In this document: positions 42,820-49,329 of the stretch, piece by piece | How the letters are laid out: every line of letters begins with the position of its first letter | Numbering within the stretch: position 1 is the stretch's first letter | Assembly (NCBI GenBank): GCA_040081075.1 | Contig: JBEBHJ010000021.1 | Location: 1 to 49,329, forward strand | Direction: 5' to 3' | Length of the DNA stretch: 49,329 nt | Source: JANJUB01 sp040081075 | Lineage (GTDB): Bacteria > Armatimonadota > Fimbriimonadia > Fimbriimonadales > Fimbriimonadaceae | The notes under the pieces: model-generated | The model's database searches: none | Told to the model about the DNA's origin: nothing | Seen by the model: the letters and a program-made list of their open reading frames with translations, nothing else | Translations under genes and position numbers: made by a program

Positions 42820-44109
42820 TTATGCTGCAACCTTTCTAAATAGTCGTTGCCAGAATCCAGGTTTTGGCTGAGCGCTTTGTCCTGAAGTCATGATTGAGAG
42901 AAGCTGCTCTCTGTCCTTTGTTGTTGGAGTCGCCATATCTGCTCTTGGGGTTGAGATGACGGACCAGTTATATGACTTCATCGCGCTTGAGAGGAGTAAC
43001 GCCGAAGCGAATCGCTCCTGAGGATCTTGGGCCAATGCCCGGTTGAGAACCTCAACCATCGCTAACGGCAGACTTGCGTTCGAGGTTGGCAACTCCCATG
43101 TTCCGGACTGATGAGGCCGTTGTCCGGTGAGGCATTCCCAAAGCAGCGTTCCGAGAGCAAAGATGTCTGAAGCTGGCGTTGCAGATGTGCCCTCTGGGCT
43201 TGTGTAGGAATGGCTAGGTGCCATGAGAGGCACAAGCTTCGCTCCACTGCCGGAAATCACGATGTTTTCTGGGCAGATCAGGCCAACATATCCACCCCGT
43301 TGATGCAGGGCGTCAATACCTTCAGCAATCTGAGCAACGAGCGCGGTTGCCTGGGGCAGAGTGCGTGCACCACGGGTCTTGAGGACATGGGATAGCGTTT
43401 CACCCTCGATTTTCTCTAGAACGACCCAATGCTGGCCATCAAACTCGAACAAGTCGTGGACACTGGCGACGCTTGGAGTCGAAGTACGCGCCGCAGATTG
43501 AATTCTGTTGACGAATTCCGGATCCCCATTAACATTTGAAGTCGCGAATAGGGTTACCATGCGACCCAGTTGGTGATCGGTAGATTCATAGATTTGGACT
43601 CCGCTGATCTCTTTGAGAGGCCGAGCTGGGCCGTATCGAGCTGGAACTTCAGCTTGCGACTCCGCGGTCGTAACGCCCTCGTTTAGGCTGTAGGTTTCGC
43701 GGATCTTGTTGACCAAAGCAGTTCTGGCGCTAATCAGATATTTCGAGCGCTTCTTGGTGATCATCGCCACCTGATCGGTAACGTCCACGTTAACGGGATC
43801 ATAAATCACAAAAGTTGCGTCATCACCCTGGACGTCAATCGGAAGTACACCTTGTTCAAGGGCAAACTCCGCCTTGAGTAGTGTAATCGCGTCTGGATTG
43901 ATTGTTAGGGTCGACAAATCGGCCACTTCGTAGCCAAACTGTTCGGCCAGGCACAAGGAAATCTGTTCCTCGGTGCAAAAACCACGCTCAACTACGATTT
44001 CTCCGAGCCGCCGGTTCGATGTTTGCTGTGCGGCCAGGGCAATGGATAGTTGCAGGCTCGTTATCAAGCCGCCTTGTACTAGCATCTCGCCAAGTTTCTT
44101 ATATGTCAT
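42820..44109 (-). CDS. MshEN-type c-di-GMP receptor domain fused to a pseudokinase
   Basis: 429 residues. Residues 5-53 hold two copies of the MshEN motif, KLGEMLVQGGLITSLQLSIAL-AAQ and RLGEIVVERGFCTEEQISLCL-AEQ, which in MshE/GspE-type ATPases bind cyclic-di-GMP. The rest of the GspE-N-like part reaches about 145. From about 170 to 400 comes a Ser/Thr-kinase-like fold without key residues: the HRD loop is GYVGLICPENIVIS and the DFG is replaced by LVPL, and the glycine loop and its lysine are not evident. It should not phosphorylate. A proline-rich tail ends WQRLFRK. I know no described protein with this exact order. Confidence 0.8.
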   Translation of the reverse strand: MTYKKLGEMLVQGGLITSLQLSIALAAQQTSNRRLGEIVVERGFCTEEQISLCLAEQFGYEVADLSTLTINPDAITLLKAEFALEQGVLPIDVQGDDATFVIYDPVNVDVTDQVAMITKKRSKYLISARTALVNKIRETYSLNEGVTTAESQAEVPARYGPARPLKEISGVQIYESTDHQLGRMVTLFATSNVNGDPEFVNRIQSAARTSTPSVASVHDLFEFDGQHWVVLEKIEGETLSHVLKTRGARTLPQATALVAQIAEGIDALHQRGGYVGLICPENIVISGSGAKLVPLMAPSHSYTSPEGTSATPASDIFALGTLLWECLTGQRPHQSGTWELPTSNASLPLAMVEVLNRALAQDPQERFASALLLSSAMKSYNWSVISTPRADMATPTTKDREQLLSIMTSGQSAQPKPGFWQRLFRKVAA

Positions 44110-44165
44110 ATCAAGTTGTTCCCGTGGTTTGTCATTAAATTGTCGGTAAGTTCAACAGTGATCCT

Positions 44166-44834
44166 CTAGCGGACCACAAATTCGACCGTGTCTTTTCCAT
44201 TGTCTTGCGTTACTGCCGAAAGCCGTTTTGGGCCAACATCGAAGCTGATCGTAGCCTGCCACTTGCCTCTTTGATCGGCATTTGTTGTCGCGAGCAACAC
44301 CTTATTAGCATAGATTTTCACTTTCTCACCAGGTTCGGCGCGACCCAAAACCGTGCTCTTACCCGGCAACAGGGAAGCGTTGCCTTCCGGCTTTTCTACT
44401 TTTGGTGGAGTTTTCTGCGAAGCACCAGGCGCCTTGTGGATGATCACGGTTGCCTCATACTGCTTGGGACCTTCAGTTGTGATAACCTTATCGTTCTCGT
44501 CCAGTGCACGAAATGTGATGTATCGGTTCTTGACGTCTTTGAGTGGTTTTGTTATCTCCCAGCGTCCCTTGCTAACAGGAGCGCTGCCAATCAACGCACC
44601 ATCGTCAATCATGTCAATTCTCACTCCCGGCGAGGTTCCAGCGAACTTGACCGGGTCAACATCAATAAACGTGCTTTTTGGAGTTTCGATGAAGATATTC
44701 TTCGTTTCGGTAGGCTTATACGTGTCCGGTGCCCCATTCGATACAAAGCCATAAATGGCAATCAACACCCAAACGCCCAGGGTGACGAACTCCAAAGCGT
44801 TGTGTTTTTGAATTTCTTCTTCGGTTCTAACCAC
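44166..44834 (-). CDS. Membrane-anchored Ig-like domain protein
   Basis: 222 residues from GTG 44834, just after the stop of the coiled-coil gene (TAACGTG); the longer open frame is its antisense-free upstream part. One membrane segment (FVTLGVWVLIAIYGFV, about 16-31) is followed by two beta-sandwich domains of bacterial Ig-like type: VRIDMIDDGALIGSAPV..GRWEITKPL and SLLPGKSTVLGRAEPGEKVKIYAN. The outside domains may sense or bind; the short inside tail may contact the coiled-coil protein. Confidence 0.65.
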   Translation of the reverse strand: MVRTEEEIQKHNALEFVTLGVWVLIAIYGFVSNGAPDTYKPTETKNIFIETPKSTFIDVDPVKFAGTSPGVRIDMIDDGALIGSAPVSKGRWEITKPLKDVKNRYITFRALDENDKVITTEGPKQYEATVIIHKAPGASQKTPPKVEKPEGNASLLPGKSTVLGRAEPGEKVKIYANKVLLATTNADQRGKWQATISFDVGPKRLSAVTQDNGKDTVEFVVR

Positions 44835-44835
44835 G

Positions 44836-46695
44836 TTAGGCTCCTGCTGCACGCTGGGCGGCTTCTGCAATCCACTCAGCCGGTTCAATGTGTTGCCAAG
44901 GTTCTGGCATGATCGCCTTTCGAACCTCTTCGGGGGTCGCGTTTGCCAAGTCCGCAAAGGTGAGTATCCCGGCGTCCCAAAGCTTGCGTTCGTAGACGAA
45001 GCCAATACCGTTGATTTGCTCCAGCGGATCTCGCTCGGGCACAGCAGCCGCTGGTTCTGGCGCATGTACAGGCAGAGGCATCGGTGTTACCAGATCTGGC
45101 TTAGAGTGGCTCGGCTCAGAAACAGGAGCAAAGCCTTGATTGAGGGAGTTCACTTCACCAATGACTCGAGCTAACGCCGTTCGGTGATGCTCAAGGCTGG
45201 CTCGCAGCTGATTTAGCTCGCCCAGTTCTTTGCTCACCGTTGCGAGTTTTGCCTCCAGTTCAGCGATTCGCGTCGACGAGTGTTGAAGCAAAGTAGCCTG
45301 ATCATCAGTTTCGGCAAGTTGCCGACGGAGATTTTCGATGAGGTCGCTTTGGTGTGCGTTCTCGGAACGAGCTTCGTCCAAAGATTGCTGCAAAGGTTGG
45401 GTGGAGTCGGCCGCTGCCCGCAGTTCTGCAATCAGTGCCTCTCGTTCTTGAAGCTTGCTTGTCAAGTCTTCAATATCTTGTTTTAGCGCGCTCTTCTTAC
45501 TGTCTTTTTCCTTAAACTCGTTTAACTCTGCATTTAAGCTGGTGTAGGCACTTCGAGCGACGTTGAGTTGCTCTTCCAGGTCGGCAATCTGCCTGGCTTG
45601 GGAAGCGGCTCGATCGGCCGCAATAAGCGCGCCCTTTAGTCGCTCGTTCGTGTCAGCAAGTTGGGCTTGGAGAGCTGGAACCTCGTCTGAGTCGCCTTTA
45701 GCTTGGGTTTCCGCAAGTAGCCGTCTAGCCTCATCGAGTTGCGCTTGCAGCTCTCGCTTTGATTGTTCCGCGCTGTCAGCCAGTCCCTGAAGGTGCTCTA
45801 GGTCAGCCATAACGGTGGCGGAGGCGATTTGCCTTTCGCGGGTATCCAAGTTGAATTTTGTGTTTTCAAGGTCGCTACGGAGATTATTGATCTCAGCCTG
45901 CAGCTCATGCACGCGGGCTTCCGCAACCTCGGCCCGGCGTTGCAGCATTCCATCATCCACATTTGTCTCCGACTTCTCCGAGAACAGTCGGTCTTCCAAA
46001 CGGCGGATCATCTCTCGCGATGACTCAAGTTGACTCGTAAGCGTCCGAATCTGCGTGTCTTTTGACTCTACAAGTTGAGTGCTGTCAGCAATCGATGCAA
46101 GCTGAGCCTGGAGCTCTCCGATGCGCACTTCCTTCGCTAATAGATCGTCCTTAAGCTGAGTGAGGTCGGCCGCGGGCATTGGGACTGGCACTGGCATTGC
46201 TGAGGCTCGTCGCCGCAGGTCGGCCATTTCGATCTTCGTGATTTCTTCCACCGATCGGTAAGCATCAAGCTCGGCTTCGGCAGCCTTTAACTTTTCGGCA
46301 AGGTCACTGCTGTCGGCTATGCTTAGCGTTGATAGGCTGGCGATTTTGGCTCTTGCTTCGACCAACTCCTGAATGACCTGAGGGTCTGCCCGCCCTTCTT
46401 GTTCTAACTGCGCGATCTTCGCCTTTGCTTGCGACAACTCTTGGACTACATGCGACACATCACCGGTTCGCAACGCGGCAACTTCACACAGAAGGTTGTC
46501 GTTCTCCGAGCGGGTTGCTTCCAACTTAGCCTGAACATCATCGAAACGGGTTCTCAATGCCGCCATATCGGCCTTGAAGGGGTTATCTCCCTGGCCGGCT
46601 TTCGGTCCCTGGGCTCGCCAATAAAAGCGGTCAATGAGAAACTCAAGACCCCAGCCTAATATTCCTCCAATGCCTAACGCAGCAATCCAATTCAT
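44836..46695 (-). CDS. Membrane-anchored coiled-coil protein with C-terminal helix-hairpin-helix
   Basis: 619 residues. One membrane helix at the start (MNWIAALGIGGILGWGLEFL). About 500 residues of heptad-rich coiled coil follow (for example SQAKAKIAQLEQEGRADP, LRSDLENTKFNLDTRERQI). The C-terminal about 65 residues (DPLEQINGIGFVYERKLWDAGILTFADLA) look like a helix-hairpin-helix (H3TH) DNA- or protein-contact module. A tether between membrane and nucleoid or a scaffold for the MinD-like protein is likely. First gene of the minus-strand run 46695-42006. Confidence 0.8.
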   Translation of the reverse strand: MNWIAALGIGGILGWGLEFLIDRFYWRAQGPKAGQGDNPFKADMAALRTRFDDVQAKLEATRSENDNLLCEVAALRTGDVSHVVQELSQAKAKIAQLEQEGRADPQVIQELVEARAKIASLSTLSIADSSDLAEKLKAAEAELDAYRSVEEITKIEMADLRRRASAMPVPVPMPAADLTQLKDDLLAKEVRIGELQAQLASIADSTQLVESKDTQIRTLTSQLESSREMIRRLEDRLFSEKSETNVDDGMLQRRAEVAEARVHELQAEINNLRSDLENTKFNLDTRERQIASATVMADLEHLQGLADSAEQSKRELQAQLDEARRLLAETQAKGDSDEVPALQAQLADTNERLKGALIAADRAASQARQIADLEEQLNVARSAYTSLNAELNEFKEKDSKKSALKQDIEDLTSKLQEREALIAELRAAADSTQPLQQSLDEARSENAHQSDLIENLRRQLAETDDQATLLQHSSTRIAELEAKLATVSKELGELNQLRASLEHHRTALARVIGEVNSLNQGFAPVSEPSHSKPDLVTPMPLPVHAPEPAAAVPERDPLEQINGIGFVYERKLWDAGILTFADLANATPEEVRKAIMPEPWQHIEPAEWIAEAAQRAAGA

Positions 46696-46726
46696 AGTGC
46701 ACTCAAGAGGGCTACCTAGCCCCTGA

Positions 46727-46751
46727 CACTATTATCGGCAAATCAATAGTG
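46727..46751. terminator. Small hairpin between TerC-like and coiled-coil genes
   Basis: CACTATT (46727-46733) and AATAGTG (46745-46751), loop 11 nt, followed on the plus strand by six T (46753-46758). Both neighbouring genes run on the minus strand, where no T run follows, so it is a weak stop for them, or an operator before the coiled-coil gene. Confidence 0.35.
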
Positions 46752-46758
46752 ATTTTTT

Positions 46759-47607
46759 CTACGTTTCTTTCAAGTTTGTGGAATCTGGCTCCTCAAGTTG
46801 ATCCGTGATATCATCGAACGCGTCTTCAGTTAGATCTTCAATGGCCGAATCGATTTGGCCAGCGGCGTCTTCGCGTGTGTGGTCCTCCAAGTTTGGAGGT
46901 TGTCGGAAAGCAAATATACTACCGACAACAACGATCAGAGCAAGGCCGATCCAAAAAACCCAAGGGGAAAGCTCGGGGAAGTGATAAGGGAAAGCTACGG
47001 GGTGAGTTTTGTTGTAGTAGGCCTCGAACGTGTGACCCGTGAGAAAAAGGAGTTTCACCCCCGCCCAGCCCACGAGAACGTAGGCTAAATGATCGAGGGC
47101 GGGATACTTTTCAAGCAACGTCAGGAAGAAGCCCGCCGCCCAACGCAGCAGGACGATTCCGAGCACGGCACCGGCGTAAACAACCCAGATCTTGTCGGGG
47201 TGCGGCTCAATCGCGACCGCGACCAGAACCGAATCAATGGCGAAAGCAAGGTCAGCTAAATCTGCATAGAGAACAGTCATCCAAAAGCTTGCCCCGGCAG
47301 CGCCTTTATGCTCGGAGTTACCGCTCATGGAAACAAAGTGCTTTATGGGCAGATAAAACAGATAAAGGGCTCCGACTCCCTGCAACCACCAGAATGATGC
47401 GATACTGGAAGCAAGCAGGATTGCGCCGAGCCGGAAAATGAACGCCCCGGCCAAACCGTAGAAAAGGGCCTTCTTCTGCTGCTCCTTCGGCAAATGCCGA
47501 ACCATGATGGCCAAAATCAGGGCATTGTCTGCAGAGAGGAGCGCTTCAAGAATTACAAGGATGCCGATCTTTCCTAAATCGGGAACGGCAAAGGTTTGTC
47601 CAAACAT
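46759..47607 (-). CDS. TerC-family integral membrane protein
   Basis: 282 residues with about seven membrane helices. The acidic family residues are present: LLSADNALILAI in helix 1 and ADLAFAIDSVLVA in the central helix. Such proteins move manganese or other metals or help protein secretion. The C-terminal 40 residues are acidic and soluble (EDLTEDAFDDITDQLEEP). No yybP-ykoY riboswitch is visible in the 70 bp upstream. Confidence 0.8.
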   Translation of the reverse strand: MFGQTFAVPDLGKIGILVILEALLSADNALILAIMVRHLPKEQQKKALFYGLAGAFIFRLGAILLASSIASFWWLQGVGALYLFYLPIKHFVSMSGNSEHKGAAGASFWMTVLYADLADLAFAIDSVLVAVAIEPHPDKIWVVYAGAVLGIVLLRWAAGFFLTLLEKYPALDHLAYVLVGWAGVKLLFLTGHTFEAYYNKTHPVAFPYHFPELSPWVFWIGLALIVVVGSIFAFRQPPNLEDHTREDAAGQIDSAIEDLTEDAFDDITDQLEEPDSTNLKET

Positions 47608-47680
47608 CTTGAGCGCGGCGAGACTTTGGTTGTCGAGTCGTCTCGCGTTGCCCTAAATTCTGTCACAATACGGTCTAGTC

Positions 47681-47938
47681 ATGCCCATCTACGTCTATGA
47701 GTGCAGGAAGTGTGAGAAGACGATTGAAGTCGAGCAGCGAATTGTCGATGATCCCCTTACAGATTGTGAATGTGGAGCCAAGGGAGCGTTGCGACGAATC
47801 ATCCAACCGACAGCCGTGATGTTCAAGGGGTCCGGGTTTTACGTCAATGATTCAGCAAAGCCAGCCGCCGCGGCGGAGTGCACGGGCGAGCCCAAGTCGT
47901 GCGGCGCATGTAGTCCCGCCACCGAAGCCGCCCCATGA
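47681..47938 (+). CDS. FmdB-family zinc-ribbon protein
   Basis: 85 residues. PIYVYECRKCEKTIEVEQ and later CECGAKG form the CxxC..CxC zinc ribbon; GSGFYVND follows, as in the FmdB family. The C-terminus (CTGEPKSCGACSP) has extra cysteines. These small proteins are thought to be regulators. It shares ATGA with the PAP2 gene. Confidence 0.85.
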   Translation: MPIYVYECRKCEKTIEVEQRIVDDPLTDCECGAKGALRRIIQPTAVMFKGSGFYVNDSAKPAAAAECTGEPKSCGACSPATEAAP

Positions 47939-48498
47939 ATGCCCTGCGTGAGTTTGATCTTACGCTGTTTCGCTTTTTCAACGTCGAACTTCATCGGTCT
48001 TGGCTAGACCCCCTATTTTGGGTGGTTAGTTCGACGGGCCTTGGTTGGGTTCAAGCCCTCATTCTGGGCCTGGTTGGTCTGGATTTTCGGCGTTTGCCTT
48101 CCGGCCGTTGGGATTGGTTATGGCCCGTAGCTTGGTCGGGAATTTTTTCTGGCCTTTCGAATAATGGCTTAAAGCGAATTTTTGAACGCGATCGCCCGAG
48201 TCAGCTTGATTGGTCAATTCCCCAAGAAACGATCTTCTATAAGAGCTTTCCTAGCGGTCACACGGCTGGTGCGTTTGGGCTTGCCGCCGCCTTCCTTTGG
48301 CTCAACCCCCAGTTGCATTGGAAGTGGAAGGCTCTTGTGGTTAGCTGGGCATCGCTGGTGGGTCTCAGCCGAATCTATCGTGGTGTTCACTGGCCAACTG
48401 ATGTGATCGGGGGAGCGGCGAATGGCTTGCTGGTGGCAGCGATAGTGGTTTCGGTCACGCTTCAGTTGCGCGCGCGTGCTGAAGCCGAGCCTGATTAG
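47935..48498 (+). CDS. PAP2-type membrane phosphatase
   Basis: 187 residues with about six membrane helices. The three phosphatase motifs are complete: KRIFERDRP (KX6RP), PSGHTAG, and SRIYRGVHWPTD (SRX5HX3D). Likely substrate is a lipid phosphate such as undecaprenyl pyrophosphate or phosphatidic acid. ATGA overlap with fmdB. Its last 44 bp overlap the convergent EamA gene. Confidence 0.85.
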   Translation: MNALREFDLTLFRFFNVELHRSWLDPLFWVVSSTGLGWVQALILGLVGLDFRRLPSGRWDWLWPVAWSGIFSGLSNNGLKRIFERDRPSQLDWSIPQETIFYKSFPSGHTAGAFGLAAAFLWLNPQLHWKWKALVVSWASLVGLSRIYRGVHWPTDVIGGAANGLLVAAIVVSVTLQLRARAEAEPD

Positions 48499-49329
48499 CA
48501 AGCCAAACACCCACAATAACTACGGCTAGCCCAAACAGTTGCCACACTACGAGCCCCTTGTGCAAAAAGACAAGGCTGCTGATGGCTGCCAAAGGAGCAA
48601 CGAAATACTGGTAAAGCATTGCCCCTGCCGCCCCAACTTTGCGTACGCCCGTGTAGAAGCCCATAAATCCGATTGCACCGGCAAAAAGGGCAAAGTACAG
48701 CAACATGCTCCATTCGACCATGCTAACTTGGCTCCAATGAGTTTGGCTGAGCCCAGTGATACCGAACGGCAACAGGGCCAAGAGTGCTGCTGGCATGGCT
48801 AAGGTGGTCATTGCGATGGGATTCATTTTGGAGACCAGTGGTCGGCTGATGACCGTTCCGAGCGCCCAGACAAACGCTGAAATGAAGAGAAGAGCGTCTC
48901 CTTTGAGCTCATCTGAGCCCACTTTTGAATCTGGAGAGGTAAGAACCACAAGACCGACCCCCGAGAAGGCGAGCAGAGTTCCAAGCAGGATAGCGAGGCG
49001 AAAGCGCTCCTGCTTGAAGGCTACCGCCAGCAGGAGCGTGAAAACTGGGGAGCAACCAAGGATGATTGCGCCCTCGGCTGGGGCCGCATAGCTCATTCCC
49101 AGGGTGAAAAGGACCATGTAAACGCCCATGGAGAGAAAACCTTGTAGGTGGACTCGCCAATGATCGCCGGAGGGCATTTTTAACGAAATTCCCTTCCAAC
49201 GACAGTATGCGAAGAGAAAAGCCGTCATTAAGACCCATCGCCCCAGGGCCGCTGTCCCTGCTGTTATTCGCCCGTCCTGCATCAGCAGCTTGAGGGCCAC
49301 GAAGTTGAATCCCCAGAGGACCATAACAC
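48455..49329 (-). CDS. EamA/DMT-family transporter, 5' end outside window
   Basis: At least 289 residues; the gene runs off the window. Ten helices in two EamA repeats (LGRWVLMTAFLFAYCRW, AAPAEGAIILGCSPVF, then ALLFISAFVWALGTVI, FYTGVRKVGAAGAMLYQY). The visible start VLWGFNFVALKLLM is the normal first helix of the family, which usually begins about 15 residues earlier, so a few residues are missing. It exports or imports small metabolites. Confidence 0.8.
   Translation of the reverse strand, partial: VMVLWGFNFVALKLLMQDGRITAGTAALGRWVLMTAFLFAYCRWKGISLKMPSGDHWRVHLQGFLSMGVYMVLFTLGMSYAAPAEGAIILGCSPVFTLLLAVAFKQERFRLAILLGTLLAFSGVGLVVLTSPDSKVGSDELKGDALLFISAFVWALGTVISRPLVSKMNPIAMTTLAMPAALLALLPFGITGLSQTHWSQVSMVEWSMLLYFALFAGAIGFMGFYTGVRKVGAAGAMLYQYFVAPLAAISSLVFLHKGLVVWQLFGLAVVIVGVWLANQARLQHARATEA

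Noticed and set aside
44166..45065. Longer form (299 residues) of the Ig-like protein
   Set aside because: The extension lies inside the coiled-coil gene in another frame and looks like its shadow; GTG 44834 follows that gene's stop.
46759..47680. yybP-ykoY (Mn) riboswitch before the TerC-like gene
   Set aside because: Only about 70 bp upstream is available and no matching fold or motif is visible.
1..49329. CRISPR array
   Set aside because: No series of equal direct repeats with unique spacers was found; the only tandem structures are the hairpin array and palindromic element.

Overview
The window is a 49.3 kb piece of bacterial chromosome. Genes are densely packed, many overlap by 1-10 bases (ATGA, GTGA, TAATG and similar joints), and GTG and TTG starts are common. 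The mix of YD/RHS remnants, tail-collar (microcystin-dependent-type) proteins, a CsoR-CopA copper module, an E. coli-type NADP isocitrate dehydrogenase and a split glycine dehydrogenase fits a free-living aerobic heterotroph. My best guess is Armatimonadota (Fimbriimonas-like), at low to moderate confidence because no 16S or other phylogenetic marker was compared.

Layout. (1) 1-4580 is an accessory region: short orphan genes, broken RHS/YD core fragments, a glycosyltransferase stub, and three copies, whole or split, of a palindromic repeat with 27-bp perfect outer arms. It looks like displaced RHS tips and partner genes. (2) 4582-9457: two poorly known proteins, then a translationally coupled pair on the minus strand made of an ECF-sigma-like protein and a STAND/NB-ARC ATPase with a helical-repeat tail. 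(3) 9801-20922: mostly housekeeping and metabolic genes, namely a DUF2339 membrane protein, an M20 peptidase, a DsbA-family protein, a RibD-C reductase, a DUF5522 miniprotein, Smc and a GH20-like hexosaminidase. (4) 20923-26649: amidase plus a small Tat protein, icd followed by a terminator and a hairpin array, a VOC protein that reads through antisense into a class III cyclase gene, and a small conserved-looking protein. (5) 26759-29208: CsoR operator, csoR, copper P-type ATPase, tRNA-Arg(TCG). (6) 29263-34622: thiol dioxygenase, YeiH-like exporter, RdgB-like pyrophosphatase, gcvPB, a YgfZ-like folate-binding protein. (7) 34686-38385: DUF2993-like protein and a tail-collar cluster (DUF6916-like, three collar paralogues, Tat protein, GNAT). 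(8) 38453-41989: S1/P1 nuclease, a multi-pass transporter, a beta-CASP nuclease. (9) 42006-46695: four minus-strand genes encoding a membrane-anchored coiled coil ending in helix-hairpin-helix, a membrane-anchored Ig-like protein, a MshEN domain fused to a pseudokinase, and a MinD/FlhG-like ATPase; the beta-CASP gene follows 16 nt later. (10) 46759 to the end: TerC-like protein, FmdB zinc ribbon, PAP2 phosphatase and a truncated EamA transporter.

The strongest candidate for an undescribed system is region 9, a possible cyclic-di-GMP-responsive membrane/polarity module built around a pseudokinase. Second is the palindromic repeat family of region 1, where one copy appears split by an orphan gene flanked by AGTAAAC. 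Third is the sigma-like/STAND pair.
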